Positions 50,849 through 58,072 of a DNA stretch of 61,498 bases are shown in pieces. The first letter of the stretch is position 1; every line of letters starts with the position of its first letter. The translations under genes and the position numbers were made by a program. The notes under the pieces were generated by a model. That model was not told the DNA's origin and made no database searches. It was given only the letters and a program-made list of their open reading frames with translations. The DNA is from CAZFLM01 sp964519955 (GTDB lineage Bacteria; Armatimonadota; Chthonomonadetes; Chthonomonadales; CAJBBX01): contig CAZFLM010000037.1 of NCBI GenBank assembly GCA_964519955.1, forward strand, positions 1 to 61,498, read 5' to 3'.

Positions 50849-51439
50849 ATGACTGTCGAGACCGCGTCGCCGCCTTGCGACCCGGACGAGCCGCTGGTAG
50901 CGCGGTTCGCTGCGGGCGACAAGTCTGCGTTCGACATCCTGTTCGACCGGCACCAGGAGTACGTCTACAACATCGTGTACGGCATCCTGGGGCGCCAGGA
51001 CGACGCGCGCGACGTGACGCAAGAGGTGTTCCTGCAGGTTCACCGCAGCATCGGATCGTTCCGCCGAGGCTCCCGGTTCGCGACGTGGCTGTATCGCATC
51101 GCGGTGAACCGGGCGGTGGACGCCGCGCGGCGCAAGAGCCGCATGCGGTGGCTGCCGCTAGTGGAGACGCTGCGGGACCGGCCGGACGAGACGCCGGGGC
51201 CGGAGGAGCAGACCGCCGAGTCGGAGCGGGCCGGCGTGGTCCAGCGCATTCTGAACGAGGTGCCGCTGCAGCATCGCGACGTACTGGTGCTGCGCTACTT
51301 CCGGGATCTGTCAGTCGAAGACGTGGCCGAGGTGCTGGGCATCTCGGTGACCGCCGCCAAGGTGCGCCTGCACCGCGCGCGACGCTGCTTCAAGGAGCGC
51401 TACGTTGCCGCCTTCGGGGAGACCGGCGAAGAGGGTTAG
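50849..51439 (+). CDS. ECF sigma factor 1
   Basis: This 196-residue RNA polymerase sigma factor has region 2 (about 20-90: FDRHQEYVYNIVYGILGRQDDARDVTQEVFLQV, FATWLYRIAVNRAVDAARR) and region 4 (about 135-185: PLQHRDVLVLRYFRDLSVEDVAEVLGISVTAAKVRLHRAR). The linker is Glu/Pro-rich. The anti-sigma gene overlaps its end by 35 bases. It probably controls its own operon, including the exported protein downstream. The target promoter is unknown. Confidence 0.92.
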   Translation: MTVETASPPCDPDEPLVARFAAGDKSAFDILFDRHQEYVYNIVYGILGRQDDARDVTQEVFLQVHRSIGSFRRGSRFATWLYRIAVNRAVDAARRKSRMRWLPLVETLRDRPDETPGPEEQTAESERAGVVQRILNEVPLQHRDVLVLRYFRDLSVEDVAEVLGISVTAAKVRLHRARRCFKERYVAAFGETGEEG

Positions 51440-52280
51440 CCTCTGCGCCGCAACGCACGACCTACTTCCGGCCTACGTCGAGTTGGAGCTTGACGCGGGG
51501 CCGGCAGAGCACGTCCGCGCGCATCTCGAGGTCTGCGCGTCCTGCCGGGCCGAGGAGGCCGCGTGCCGCCGCGCTCTGGGCGCGCTGGCATCGCGCGTGC
51601 CGGTGCAGCCCGGCGACCTCTATCCCGAGTTCGCGGCGAGGCTTGCGCGTCAGTCGCGCCCATCGCCGATGCGGCAGCTCCGCTGGGCGACGGCCGGAGC
51701 CTGCGCGCTGCTGGTCGTCGCGGCGGGCGCGGCGGTCGTCTCACGCTTGGCGCCAGGCTCCGGGCAGAAGCCAGCCATCGTGCGCGTGACGCCGCCGACG
51801 GCGCTGGCGCCGGTTCACAGCGGGCAGGAGGCCGTCCGGCCCGCGCCGGCCCCGGTCGTGGCCGCGCAGAACACGCCGCCACCCCCTGTGCTCAACCATC
51901 AGGCGAGCGGAGACGGCGCGCCGGCGGTGCTGCACGAGAAGCCGGCAGCCGAGCGCGTTCGCGTGGCCCAGGCGGAGGCCCGGTCTTTCCTCGATGTGAT
52001 GCCGAAGGTCGGCGCCACGGCGCGGCAGCAGTTCGCTCGCCGCGCCGCCGGCGGCTACCGGTCGGGCGTACGCGGCTCGCACGGTGCGGCGAGCCCGGAT
52101 GAGCAGCCCGACGTGCAACCGATGGAGTTGGTGGCGCGTCCGGTAAGGTACGTCAAGGCGCTAGATGAGCAGGTGCGCGTCGGTGGCTCGGTGTCGCGGG
52201 TGAAGGGCGATGCGGGAGTTGACGCGGATGGCCGCCTGGCCGTGATACGGGTCAGTGCGGAGACGATTGACGAGAGGTAG
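51405..52280 (+). CDS. Anti-sigma factor with zinc-finger domain and membrane anchor
   Basis: This 291-residue protein starts at TTG; AAGGAG 7 bases before it supports this start. The N-terminal anti-sigma zinc finger (HDLLPAYVELELDAGPAEHVRAHLEVCASC) has H-x3-C-x2-C near residues 37-45. One membrane helix follows (about 95-115, ATAGACALLVVAAGAAVV). A long Pro/Ala-rich extracytoplasmic part ends in a possible small domain (DEQVRVGGSVSRVKGDAGVD). It should hold sigma factor 1 at the membrane until an outside signal acts. Confidence 0.87.
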   Translation: MPPSGRPAKRVSLCAATHDLLPAYVELELDAGPAEHVRAHLEVCASCRAEEAACRRALGALASRVPVQPGDLYPEFAARLARQSRPSPMRQLRWATAGACALLVVAAGAAVVSRLAPGSGQKPAIVRVTPPTALAPVHSGQEAVRPAPAPVVAAQNTPPPPVLNHQASGDGAPAVLHEKPAAERVRVAQAEARSFLDVMPKVGATARQQFARRAAGGYRSGVRGSHGAASPDEQPDVQPMELVARPVRYVKALDEQVRVGGSVSRVKGDAGVDADGRLAVIRVSAETIDER

Positions 52281-52293
52281 TTTGGAGCCACCT

Positions 52294-53178
52294 ATGCGCC
52301 TGCGTCTGTTCGGTATGCTGTTGCTGCCCGTCCTGTTCGCCCTCCCCGCCCTGGCGGAGGACGACACCGCCCAGCCACGCCAGGAGCGGTCGGCGCTGAG
52401 CCTCGTCGAGGTGGGGCGCTCACCCGCAGGCAAGACGCTCTACTCGCTCGAGGCGTACTCGGTCGATCTGAACACCCTCGTGACCGAGGTGCTGCGGCGC
52501 ACGGGCGAGGAGTTCTCGGTCGCGCAGGATGTGGCGGGCACCGTTAGTCTGGTGATGCGGCGCGCGACGGCGGACGACATCCTCGATGCGGTCAGTCGCG
52601 TGGCGAGGCCGCCGCTGCGGGTGGCGCGGGGGCGCGGCATCGTCGTCGCGCAGGCGGAGGCTGGTGGTCCAACCAGCCGGATCGGCCGATTCGAGCGGAT
52701 CAGCCCCGGGCAGCGCGGTCCGCTGTCGCCGAACTCGCCGTCGATCGCGGACGCCATCGGCGTGCTGCAGGCTCCGGTTACGCTGGAGATCGCAGACGGC
52801 AAGCCGGTGACGATGGCCGAGGCGATGAGGTCGATCGAGAAGCAGACGGGGGTGGCGATCCACCTGGACCCGCGCATCCCTGCCAACCTGGGGTTCGCGG
52901 CCCGCGTGACGCGCACTCCGCTCGTCGTGGTGCTGGAGTCGATTGCGCGGACCGGCGCGCTGAAGTGGACGGCTCAGCCGGACGGCTCGATCCTGCTGGC
53001 GCCGACGGACTGGATGCGATTGAAGCTCGGAGGCGCGGCGCTGCCGGCGGCCTCATCGATGCCGTGCTCGCGCTGCGGCCAGCCGCTCGCTCCGGACTGG
53101 CGCTACTGCCCCGGCTGTGGGCAGGCCGTGGTGCGCAAGCCGGCGGCGGCGACGGGTACCAGATCGCCGGCTCCCTGA
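52294..53178 (+). CDS. Exported STN/secretin-N-like protein with C-terminal double zinc ribbon
   Basis: This 294-residue protein has a signal peptide (about 1-22, ending ALA). Two short secretin/TonB-N-like modules follow (about 45-100: YSVDLNTLVTEVLRRTGEEFSVAQDVAGTVSLVM; about 165-240: VTMAEAMRSIEKQTGVAIHLDPRIPANL), the fold that senses or scaffolds in FecR/FecA and secretins. A C-terminal zinc ribbon has CSRCGQPLAPDWRYCPGCGQ. Zinc ribbons are usually cytosolic, so finding one after a signal peptide is unusual. GGAG 6 bases before the ATG fixes the start. It is the third gene of the ECF operon. Confidence 0.8.
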   Translation: MRLRLFGMLLLPVLFALPALAEDDTAQPRQERSALSLVEVGRSPAGKTLYSLEAYSVDLNTLVTEVLRRTGEEFSVAQDVAGTVSLVMRRATADDILDAVSRVARPPLRVARGRGIVVAQAEAGGPTSRIGRFERISPGQRGPLSPNSPSIADAIGVLQAPVTLEIADGKPVTMAEAMRSIEKQTGVAIHLDPRIPANLGFAARVTRTPLVVVLESIARTGALKWTAQPDGSILLAPTDWMRLKLGGAALPAASSMPCSRCGQPLAPDWRYCPGCGQAVVRKPAAATGTRSPAP

Positions 53179-53271
53179 CGCGCCGCATCCAAACCGACGT
53201 CCTCGCCCGAAACGGTACGTTGAAGCCGGCGGCACGCATCGCGCCGGCCTCAGTTTGTCAGCCCCCGTGAG

Positions 53272-53949
53272 CTACTCCCTCGTCGCCACCGCCACGAACA
53301 CGCCGTAGCGGTCCGTGCCCCGTTCCCCCGGGCGCTCGATGACGTTCGCGGTGTCGAAGCGCACGTCGGTGAGCCCTGCCGCGCGGAGCACGCCGGCCAG
53401 CCACTCGCGGTCGAAGCCTGAGTGGTACACACCGGTGCGGTCCTGGTGGAACGAGCCATCCTCGGAGTCGAGATCGGCGATCGCCAGCCGCCCTCCCGCG
53501 CGCAGCATCGCGGCCAGCCTGGCGATGACCGGTGGCACGTCGGCCACGTGGTGGAGCACCATCGAGCAGACGACCAGGTCAGCATCGAGGGCAGGCGCGT
53601 CGGAGTGTTCGAGGTCTACTTCGCGCGTCTCGACCGTGGCCAGGCCGAGCGCCGCGGCCTTGTCGCGCAGAACGCCCAGCATGGCCGGCGAGCTATCGAT
53701 GGCGACGACGCGACCGGCGTGCGGGGCCAGCGCCAAGGTCACGAGCCCCGTTCCGCAGCCGTAGTCGACCATCGTCGCGTCCGGCGGGAGTTCGGCGAGA
53801 TGGAGTATCGCCGCCGCCACCGCCTGCGCGTTCTGAACCCGGCCGGGGTTCTCGTCCCACGTTGCTGCGCCCAACTCGAACCGTTCCTGTGCCAATCGCC
53901 TTCCCCTCTCCGCATCGTCAGCTCGGCGCCGCAGGCTCTGCGCGGCCAC
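53272..53949 (-). CDS. SAM-dependent class I methyltransferase
   Basis: This 225-residue protein (GTG start; a TTG at 53895 is an alternative) has motif I MVDYGCGTGLVTLALAPH, then VVAIDSSPAMLGVLRDKA, DLVVCSMVLHHVADVPPV and LRAGGRLAIADLD. It resembles ubiquinone/menaquinone- and arsenite-type methyltransferases; the substrate is unknown. It begins 11 bases after the TAG that would end the candidate selenoprotein on the same strand, so the two are probably one operon. Confidence 0.83.
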   Translation of the reverse strand: MAAQSLRRRADDAERGRRLAQERFELGAATWDENPGRVQNAQAVAAAILHLAELPPDATMVDYGCGTGLVTLALAPHAGRVVAIDSSPAMLGVLRDKAAALGLATVETREVDLEHSDAPALDADLVVCSMVLHHVADVPPVIARLAAMLRAGGRLAIADLDSEDGSFHQDRTGVYHSGFDREWLAGVLRAAGLTDVRFDTANVIERPGERGTDRYGVFVAVATRE

Positions 53950-53960
53950 CCCCCATCATA

Positions 53961-54143
53961 CTACCCGCGCGGATGCGGCCGCTGCTCGCGCTGATCGCCG
54001 GCGGGCTCTTCTTCATCGCTATGGCGCGGCTCCACCGCGCACGAGGTGGCCGACATTCAGGTGGGCACTCCCAGCTTCGGCAGGATGTAGCGCTGGAGCA
54101 CCACCCAGAAGATCAGGAAGCCGACGACCGGCAGAATGTCCAT
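53961..54143 (-). CDS. Candidate selenoprotein: 60-residue membrane protein with in-frame UGA
   Basis: From ATG 54143, with GGGAG 6 bases upstream, codons 1-28 give one membrane helix (about 4-24: LPVVGFLIFWVVLQRYILP) ending KLGVPT. Codon 29 is TGA (54059-54057). The frame continues MSATSCAVEPRHSDEEEPAG and then a basic tail to TAG at 53961. About 83 percent of the extension codons end in G or C, as in real genes. The TAG lies 11 bases before the methyltransferase start. A GCGCGG-UGGAG-CCGCGC hairpin after the TGA fits a bacterial SECIS. Read as Sec, U29 and Cys35 could form a redox pair. If UGA is a plain stop, the product is a 28-residue peptide. Sec is inference; no homologue was checked. 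Confidence 0.5.
54024..54040 (-). promoter_or_regulatory. SECIS-like hairpin after the in-frame TGA
   Basis: On the minus strand GCGCGG and CCGCGC enclose the loop UGGAG. The loop starts 23 bases after the UGA, and one of its first two bases is G, which agrees with the usual bacterial SECIS rule (loop roughly 16-37 bases after UGA). The stem is six G-C pairs. Such GC hairpins also arise by chance in GC-rich DNA. Confidence 0.4.
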
Positions 54144-54451
54144 CCGTATCTCCCATCCCCTTGCCGCGAGCGGGCGGCCGCGTCGAGCCGCCCCTGCCCG
54201 GGCGCGTGCAACTGACGAACATGCACCAGGCCCACCCGTCACCGGGGAAGCAGCCGCAGCCGACGGGCTATATATTAACATACCTAGATACTCATCTTCA
54301 TTGTTCCCTCCGTCTGCCGCGGGAACCGTTCGCCGCTCGCCTACCGGGTGATGATCGCTCAGTACGGGGAGAGCGCGCCGTATGACGGCCTGCTGAAGAC
54401 CGTCACGCTGCGCGACACGGCAAAGCAGCGCGGAGCCCCGAGGCTTACGCC
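54144..54451. other. Intergenic region with a short AT-rich island
   Basis: This 308-base stretch has no gene I can support. Near 54268-54306 lies an unusually AT-rich run (TATATATTAACATACCTAGA and following), likely the promoter region of the small membrane gene on the minus strand, although no clear -35/-10 pair is seen. A plus-strand open stretch at 54349-54450 has no recognisable product. Confidence 0.5.
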
Positions 54452-54832
54452 TCAGCGCAGCAGCGAGTACAGCAGTACCGCGAGGACTACCGAGGTGACG
54501 CCGACATAGAGGTAGTCGCGCTGGCGAGCGAACGCATAGGCGCTCAGAATGACCCTGGCGATCGGCGTGGCGACGAGCAGCAGCAGCCCGAGCTGGATGA
54601 TGCCGCGCCGGCTCGCGGCCTCGGCGGCCCGCACCACGCCGCCCACGGTGCGGAACTTGTCGGGCTCCGCGTGGAAGACGCGCAGGTTCGGGGGCGCCGA
54701 GCCGTAGCGTGCGAGGTACATGACGCCGCCGATCAGCACGACGGCCGTCGCCACGAGCACGCCCGCCTGCAGCAGGCGCCCGACGAGGGCCTCGACCTTC
54801 TCGTCGCTCCAGGGCTGCTCCCGGCCGCTCAT
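54452..54832 (-). CDS. DUF1634 membrane protein
   Basis: This 126-residue protein has three membrane helices (about 22-42, 78-98 and 105-124). WSDEKVEALVGRLLQAGVLVATAVVLIGGVMYL, then RGIIQLGLLLLVATPIARVILSAYAFARQRDYLYVGVT, is the DUF1634 pattern. Its start is one base after the TauE/SafE stop. DUF1634 genes typically follow a TauE-type permease, so it is probably an accessory subunit of that transporter. Confidence 0.87.
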   Translation of the reverse strand: MSGREQPWSDEKVEALVGRLLQAGVLVATAVVLIGGVMYLARYGSAPPNLRVFHAEPDKFRTVGGVVRAAEAASRRGIIQLGLLLLVATPIARVILSAYAFARQRDYLYVGVTSVVLAVLLYSLLR

Positions 54833-54833
54833 C

Positions 54834-55670
54834 CTAGAGCCTCCCCGCCAGGCCGTTGCGAATCATCTCGACGCCCAGCGCCAGCACGACGCCGGCGAAC
54901 ACGAGCCGGAGGTAGCGCGACGAAGCGCCGGCCAGCAGACGCGAACCCAGCAGCGCCCCCGGCAGCACTCCCAGCATGACCGGCATGGCCAGGCCGGGAT
55001 CGATGTAGCCTCGGTTGAGGTAGACGCCCGCGCCGGCCGCGGCGGTCACCCCGATCATGAAGTTGCTGGTCGTCGTCGAGACCTTGAAGGGCAGGCGCAT
55101 CGCGCGGTCCATTGCCAGCACCTTGGCCGCGCCGGAGCCGATGCCGAGCAGGCCGGACAGAACGCCCGCCACGCACATGAGCGCGAAGCCGAGCGGGACG
55201 CGCCGAACGTGGTAGGTGCGAAGCCCCTCGGGGGTGGGATAGGTGCTGTCGAGGCGCAGACGTGTCGCGATGGGATCCGGCGTCCGGTCGTCCGCGCCGG
55301 CCGCTCGCCGCTGGGCCGACCCGAAGGCCGAGTAGAGCAGGACGAGGCCGAAGATGAGGGCGATCGCGTTGGTTGGCACGTTCGCCGCGAGGGTCGCGCC
55401 GCAGAGGGCGCCGATCGTCGTGGCTACCTCGAGCAGCATGCCGACGCGGATGTTGGTGAAGCCCTCGCGCACGTAGGCCGCGGCGGCGCCCGAGGAGGTG
55501 GCGATCACGGACACCAGCGACGCGCCGGCGGCATAGCGGATGTCGACGCCGAATCCCAGGACGAGGATCGGGATCAGCACGACGCCGCCGCCCAGGCCGG
55601 TCAGCGAGCCAAGGAGGCCCGCCGCCAGCGACACCATCCACACGAGTGCTGAGAAGACTGCCGAGTTCAC
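54834..55670 (-). CDS. TauE/SafE-family sulfite/sulfonate-type permease
   Basis: This 278-residue inner-membrane protein has about eight helices. The duplicated family motif shows as LLGSLTGLGGGVVLIPIL and LLGIGSGAAKVLAMDRAMRLPFKVSTTTSNFMIG. The TauE/SafE family moves sulfite, sulfoacetate and related anions, and the exact substrate is unknown. It is paired with DUF1634 directly downstream. The 55671-55911 spacer upstream holds no gene that I can see. Confidence 0.88.
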   Translation of the reverse strand: MNSAVFSALVWMVSLAAGLLGSLTGLGGGVVLIPILVLGFGVDIRYAAGASLVSVIATSSGAAAAYVREGFTNIRVGMLLEVATTIGALCGATLAANVPTNAIALIFGLVLLYSAFGSAQRRAAGADDRTPDPIATRLRLDSTYPTPEGLRTYHVRRVPLGFALMCVAGVLSGLLGIGSGAAKVLAMDRAMRLPFKVSTTTSNFMIGVTAAAGAGVYLNRGYIDPGLAMPVMLGVLPGALLGSRLLAGASSRYLRLVFAGVVLALGVEMIRNGLAGRL

Positions 55671-55869
55671 GGTACCGAGCGCCTGAGAGGTGTTCTGCGC
55701 CGCGGCAACCGTGCAGCTCCGCGCGTGGCGCTACCTTGTTGTACCCACTCGCGACGGCATCTGGGTTCCCATCGCGCCGTGAAACGGCATGGAACCGGCC
55801 AGGCAGGCGTCGGAGCGCCGACAGGCCGCGAGCATCGCGGTCAGGTTCTCGGTGAGGCAACGCGCGCGC

Positions 55870-55899
55870 TTGACACAACCCGCCGCGCGTCAGTATAAT
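55870..55899 (+). promoter_or_regulatory. Full-consensus sigma-70 promoter of the tRNA gene
   Basis: TTGACA (55870-55875), 18 bases, TATAAT (55894-55899): twelve of twelve consensus bases. Transcription should start near 55907, a few bases before the tRNA 5' end, as expected for a strong stable-RNA promoter. Confidence 0.9.
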
Positions 55900-55911
55900 C
55901 GTAGTCGCTGT

Positions 55912-55987
55912 GGCGGAGTAGCTCAGTGGTTAGAGCGAACGGCTCATAATCGTTAGGCCGTCGGTTCGAATCCGACCTCCGCTACCA
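55912..55987 (+). tRNA. tRNA with anticodon CAU (Met elongator or Ile2)
   Basis: A 76-base tRNA with encoded CCA. The acceptor stem GGCGGAG/CTCCGCT has a G1-U72 wobble. D arm GCTC...GAGC, anticodon stem AACGG/TCGTT with loop CTCATAA, and T arm GTCGG-TTCGAAT-CCGAC. Anticodon CAU is at 55945-55947. It is not an initiator (no GGG/CCC pairs in the anticodon stem). It could be elongator Met or the Ile tRNA that TilS modifies with lysidine. Confidence 0.93.
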
Positions 55988-55989
55988 AG

Positions 55990-56017
55990 AAGGCCCCGCG
56001 CGATCGCGCGGGGCCTT
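55990..56017 (+). terminator. Perfect palindromic terminator after the tRNA
   Basis: AAGGCCCCGCGCGA and its mirror TCGCGCGGGGCCTT form a perfect 28-base palindrome, 3 bases after the CCA end, followed by GATGTTG. The T-run is weak, but the stem is very stable. Confidence 0.8.
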
Positions 56018-56048
56018 GATGTTGTGCGGGCAGTATGGAGGCGAATGA

Positions 56049-56528
56049 CTACGGCTTGGCGGCAGCCTTCGTCTTGGCGGCCTTGGCCTCCTTGAGCGCC
56101 TTGGCGCAGTGCGAGCAGACGTAGTACGTCTTGCCCTTCACCGTGATCGCCGCGGGATGCTCCTTATCTGCCTTCGTCTTCAGCTCGTAGCCACCGCCCA
56201 TCGGACAGGTCGGCTTGGCCTTGTCCAGGTTGGCCTGCATGTCTTTGGCGGCCTTGGTGGCCTTGGGGTTCTTGGCGAGCGGGCAGTCGGCCTCCGCCTT
56301 GGCGCCGGCCTTCCTGGCCAGCGGGCAGCTTGCCTCAGCCTTGGCGCCAGCCTTCTTGGCGAGCGGGCAGCTCGCCTCGGCCGCGGCGCCGGCCTTCGCG
56401 TGGAGCGGGCAGGCGTCGCACGACTGCACCGAGGGCTTGGCCGCCTTCTTCTCGCCAGGCTTCGGGCCGGCCCACGCCGGACCGGCTAGCAGGATCGCAA
56501 CGACCAGCGCCGATACGAGACGTACCAT
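56049..56528 (-). CDS. Exported Ala/Lys-rich protein with Cys repeats and a YHS/TRASH-like end
   Basis: This 159-residue protein has a signal peptide (about 1-20, ending AWA). Four Cys-Pro units (ACPLHAKAGAAAEA, SCPLAKKAGAKAEA, SCPLARKAGAKAEA, DCPLAKNPK) form 15-residue tandem repeats. The C-terminal part has TCPMGGGYELKT and ITVKGKTYYVCSHCAKALKEA, close to YHS/TRASH metal-binding domains. It probably binds metal outside the cytoplasm. GAGGAATG precedes the ATG, and TATAAT lies at 56576-56571 on this strand. Confidence 0.72.
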   Translation of the reverse strand: MVRLVSALVVAILLAGPAWAGPKPGEKKAAKPSVQSCDACPLHAKAGAAAEASCPLAKKAGAKAEASCPLARKAGAKAEADCPLAKNPKATKAAKDMQANLDKAKPTCPMGGGYELKTKADKEHPAAITVKGKTYYVCSHCAKALKEAKAAKTKAAAKP

Positions 56529-56608
56529 CGATCATTCCTCCATTGTGGATCTGACCAGAGTTACGGGTCCATTATACATCGGCGTTCCCCATAGCCGCGC
56601 GCCGACGG

Positions 56609-57430
56609 CTAACTGCCGGTCGAGCGATAGTGCCGCTCCCCTACTCGCCACGCACGCAGCGACGCCGCCAGGAAGACCAGCCCGAGCGCCGGCGACAGCC
56701 ACGCCGCCCACGTCAGCCCCCCCACAAGGGCCGGACGCCCGAGGATGGCGCTGGCAGGCAGGTAGTTCAGGCACGCCAGCGGAACCACGTATGTGAAGAA
56801 GCGCCGGAACCAGGGCCGGTAGATCGTCATCGGGTACTGCGCCGTCTCCGTGCCGCCGTACGTCACCGTGTTGACGATCTCCAGCGTCTCGATGGTCCAG
56901 AACGACATGGTGGCCTGCAGCACGAAGAGGCCGGTGAAGAGGGCGGCTCCACCGAGGACCGCGGCGACGAGGAGTGCTGCCCGCGCGACGCTCCAGTGCA
57001 GCCCCATCGCGGCGCAGGCCCACGCCAGGATGCCGACGCCCTGCAGCAGGCGGCCGATGCGCATGGCGTGCAGCTCCAGCCCGGCCACCTGCAGCGCAGT
57101 GGAGCGTGGGCGGAGCAGCAGGCGGTCGAAGTCGCCGCTCTTCACCATCGCGGGGAAGGTGTCGAAGCCGCGGCCCACGGCCTCCGCCAGGGCGAACGCG
57201 ACGTTGGCCATGCCGTAGAACATCGCCACCTCGGGCAGCGTCCACCCCCGCAGGCTGCCGAACCGGGCGAAGAGCGCCCAGATGCCGAGGAACTCGATGC
57301 CGGTCATCGCGAGCTGTCCGAGAGTCAGCATGAGGAACGAGGCGCGGTACTGCATCTGGCCGCGCACCGAGATGCCGACGTAGCGGAAGTAGAGGCGGAT
57401 CGATTCGGTCACGCGGTTCCTCCGAACCAC
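56609..57430 (-). CDS. ABC-2 family exporter permease (second permease)
   Basis: This 273-residue inner-membrane protein has about six helices. YFRYVGISVRGQMQYRASFLMLTLGQLAMTGIEFLGIWALF and VKSGDFDRLLLRPRSTALQV are typical of the DUF990/ABC-2 permeases that pair with a second permease and an ATPase. The likely partners are at 59474-61242, separated from it by the ECF sigma / GspE fusion on the other strand. The exported substrate is unknown. Confidence 0.85.
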   Translation of the reverse strand: MVRRNRVTESIRLYFRYVGISVRGQMQYRASFLMLTLGQLAMTGIEFLGIWALFARFGSLRGWTLPEVAMFYGMANVAFALAEAVGRGFDTFPAMVKSGDFDRLLLRPRSTALQVAGLELHAMRIGRLLQGVGILAWACAAMGLHWSVARAALLVAAVLGGAALFTGLFVLQATMSFWTIETLEIVNTVTYGGTETAQYPMTIYRPWFRRFFTYVVPLACLNYLPASAILGRPALVGGLTWAAWLSPALGLVFLAASLRAWRVGERHYRSTGS

Positions 57431-57496
57431 TCGGCGGCAGCGGTGTTAGGTAGTGTGAGCGCGGTCGTACCTACCCTGCAGGCGGACCTGACCACG

Positions 57497-58072
57497 ATGG
57501 AGCACCTGGGCGACGTCGAGCTGATGGCACTGGTCCGCGCCGGCGACTTCCGCGCGTTCGACGAGGTGCACCGGCGCCACTACGGCGCAGTCCGGCGCTT
57601 CCTGTACTCGCTCACGTTCGACGAACAGGCGGCCGAGGACTGCGCGCAGGATGTGTTCGTTGGCCTGTTCGAGCGCCGCGCGACCTACGAGCCCACCGCG
57701 CTGCTGCGAACGTTTCTCTACCGGATCGCGCGCAACCGCTTCCTGAACTGGCGGCGGGCCCGACTGCGGCGGCGCGACCTGTCGCTCGACGAGGCCGGGC
57801 CAACGGGCGCGCCGCGGTTCGCGAACCTGCGATGCTGCGCGCGCAACGAGCCCGAGGTGCACCTGATCGAAGCCTACCGCACCTGGCGCATCCGCGGCGC
57901 CATCCGCGCCCTGCCCCCTCGCCTGCGGCTGGTATTCGTCCTGGCGCGGCTGGAAGGGCTCCGGTATCAAGACATCGCCGAGGTGCTCGGGATCGCTGAG
58001 GGCACCGTGAAGTCCCGGATGTTCGAAGCCGTCCGGCGTCTGCAGGAGACGCTCAGAGAGGATATCCCATGA
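57497..58072 (+). CDS. ECF sigma factor 2
   Basis: This 191-residue sigma factor has region 2 (about 20-85: FDEVHRRHYGAVRRFLYSLTFDEQAAEDCAQDVFVGLFERR, LRTFLYRIARNRFLNWRRARL) and region 4 (about 135-185: LPPRLRLVFVLARLEGLRYQDIAEVLGIAEGTVKSRMFEAVRRLQ). A GTG at 57455 is an alternative start. The stop overlaps the ATG of the zinc-finger-GspE gene (ATGA), so both are made together. It is unusual that its partner is an ATPase rather than a membrane anti-sigma factor. Confidence 0.9.
   Translation: MEHLGDVELMALVRAGDFRAFDEVHRRHYGAVRRFLYSLTFDEQAAEDCAQDVFVGLFERRATYEPTALLRTFLYRIARNRFLNWRRARLRRRDLSLDEAGPTGAPRFANLRCCARNEPEVHLIEAYRTWRIRGAIRALPPRLRLVFVLARLEGLRYQDIAEVLGIAEGTVKSRMFEAVRRLQETLREDIP

Noticed and set aside
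50349..50852. Repeat-encoded Arg/Pro-rich open frames on both strands
   Set aside because: The 42-bp unit is a multiple of three and free of stops in several frames on both strands; it is non-coding repeat A.
51405..51440. Considered a later start for the anti-sigma factor to avoid overlap with the sigma gene
   Set aside because: No in-frame ATG or GTG follows before the zinc finger, and AAGGAG is ideally spaced before the TTG at 51405.
54019..54222. Alternative 67-codon minus-strand frame across the candidate selenoprotein
   Set aside because: It lacks a membrane helix or known motif and its sequence is Gly/Arg-rich; the other frame has a better ribosome site and a clear helix.
54349..54450. 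Short plus-strand ORF beginning MIAQYGESAPYDGLL
   Set aside because: No family match, no ribosome site, and it runs into the DUF1634 gene on the other strand.
55671..55911. Possible riboswitch or small RNA upstream of TauE/SafE
   Set aside because: I could not identify any known riboswitch core or convincing conserved structure by eye.
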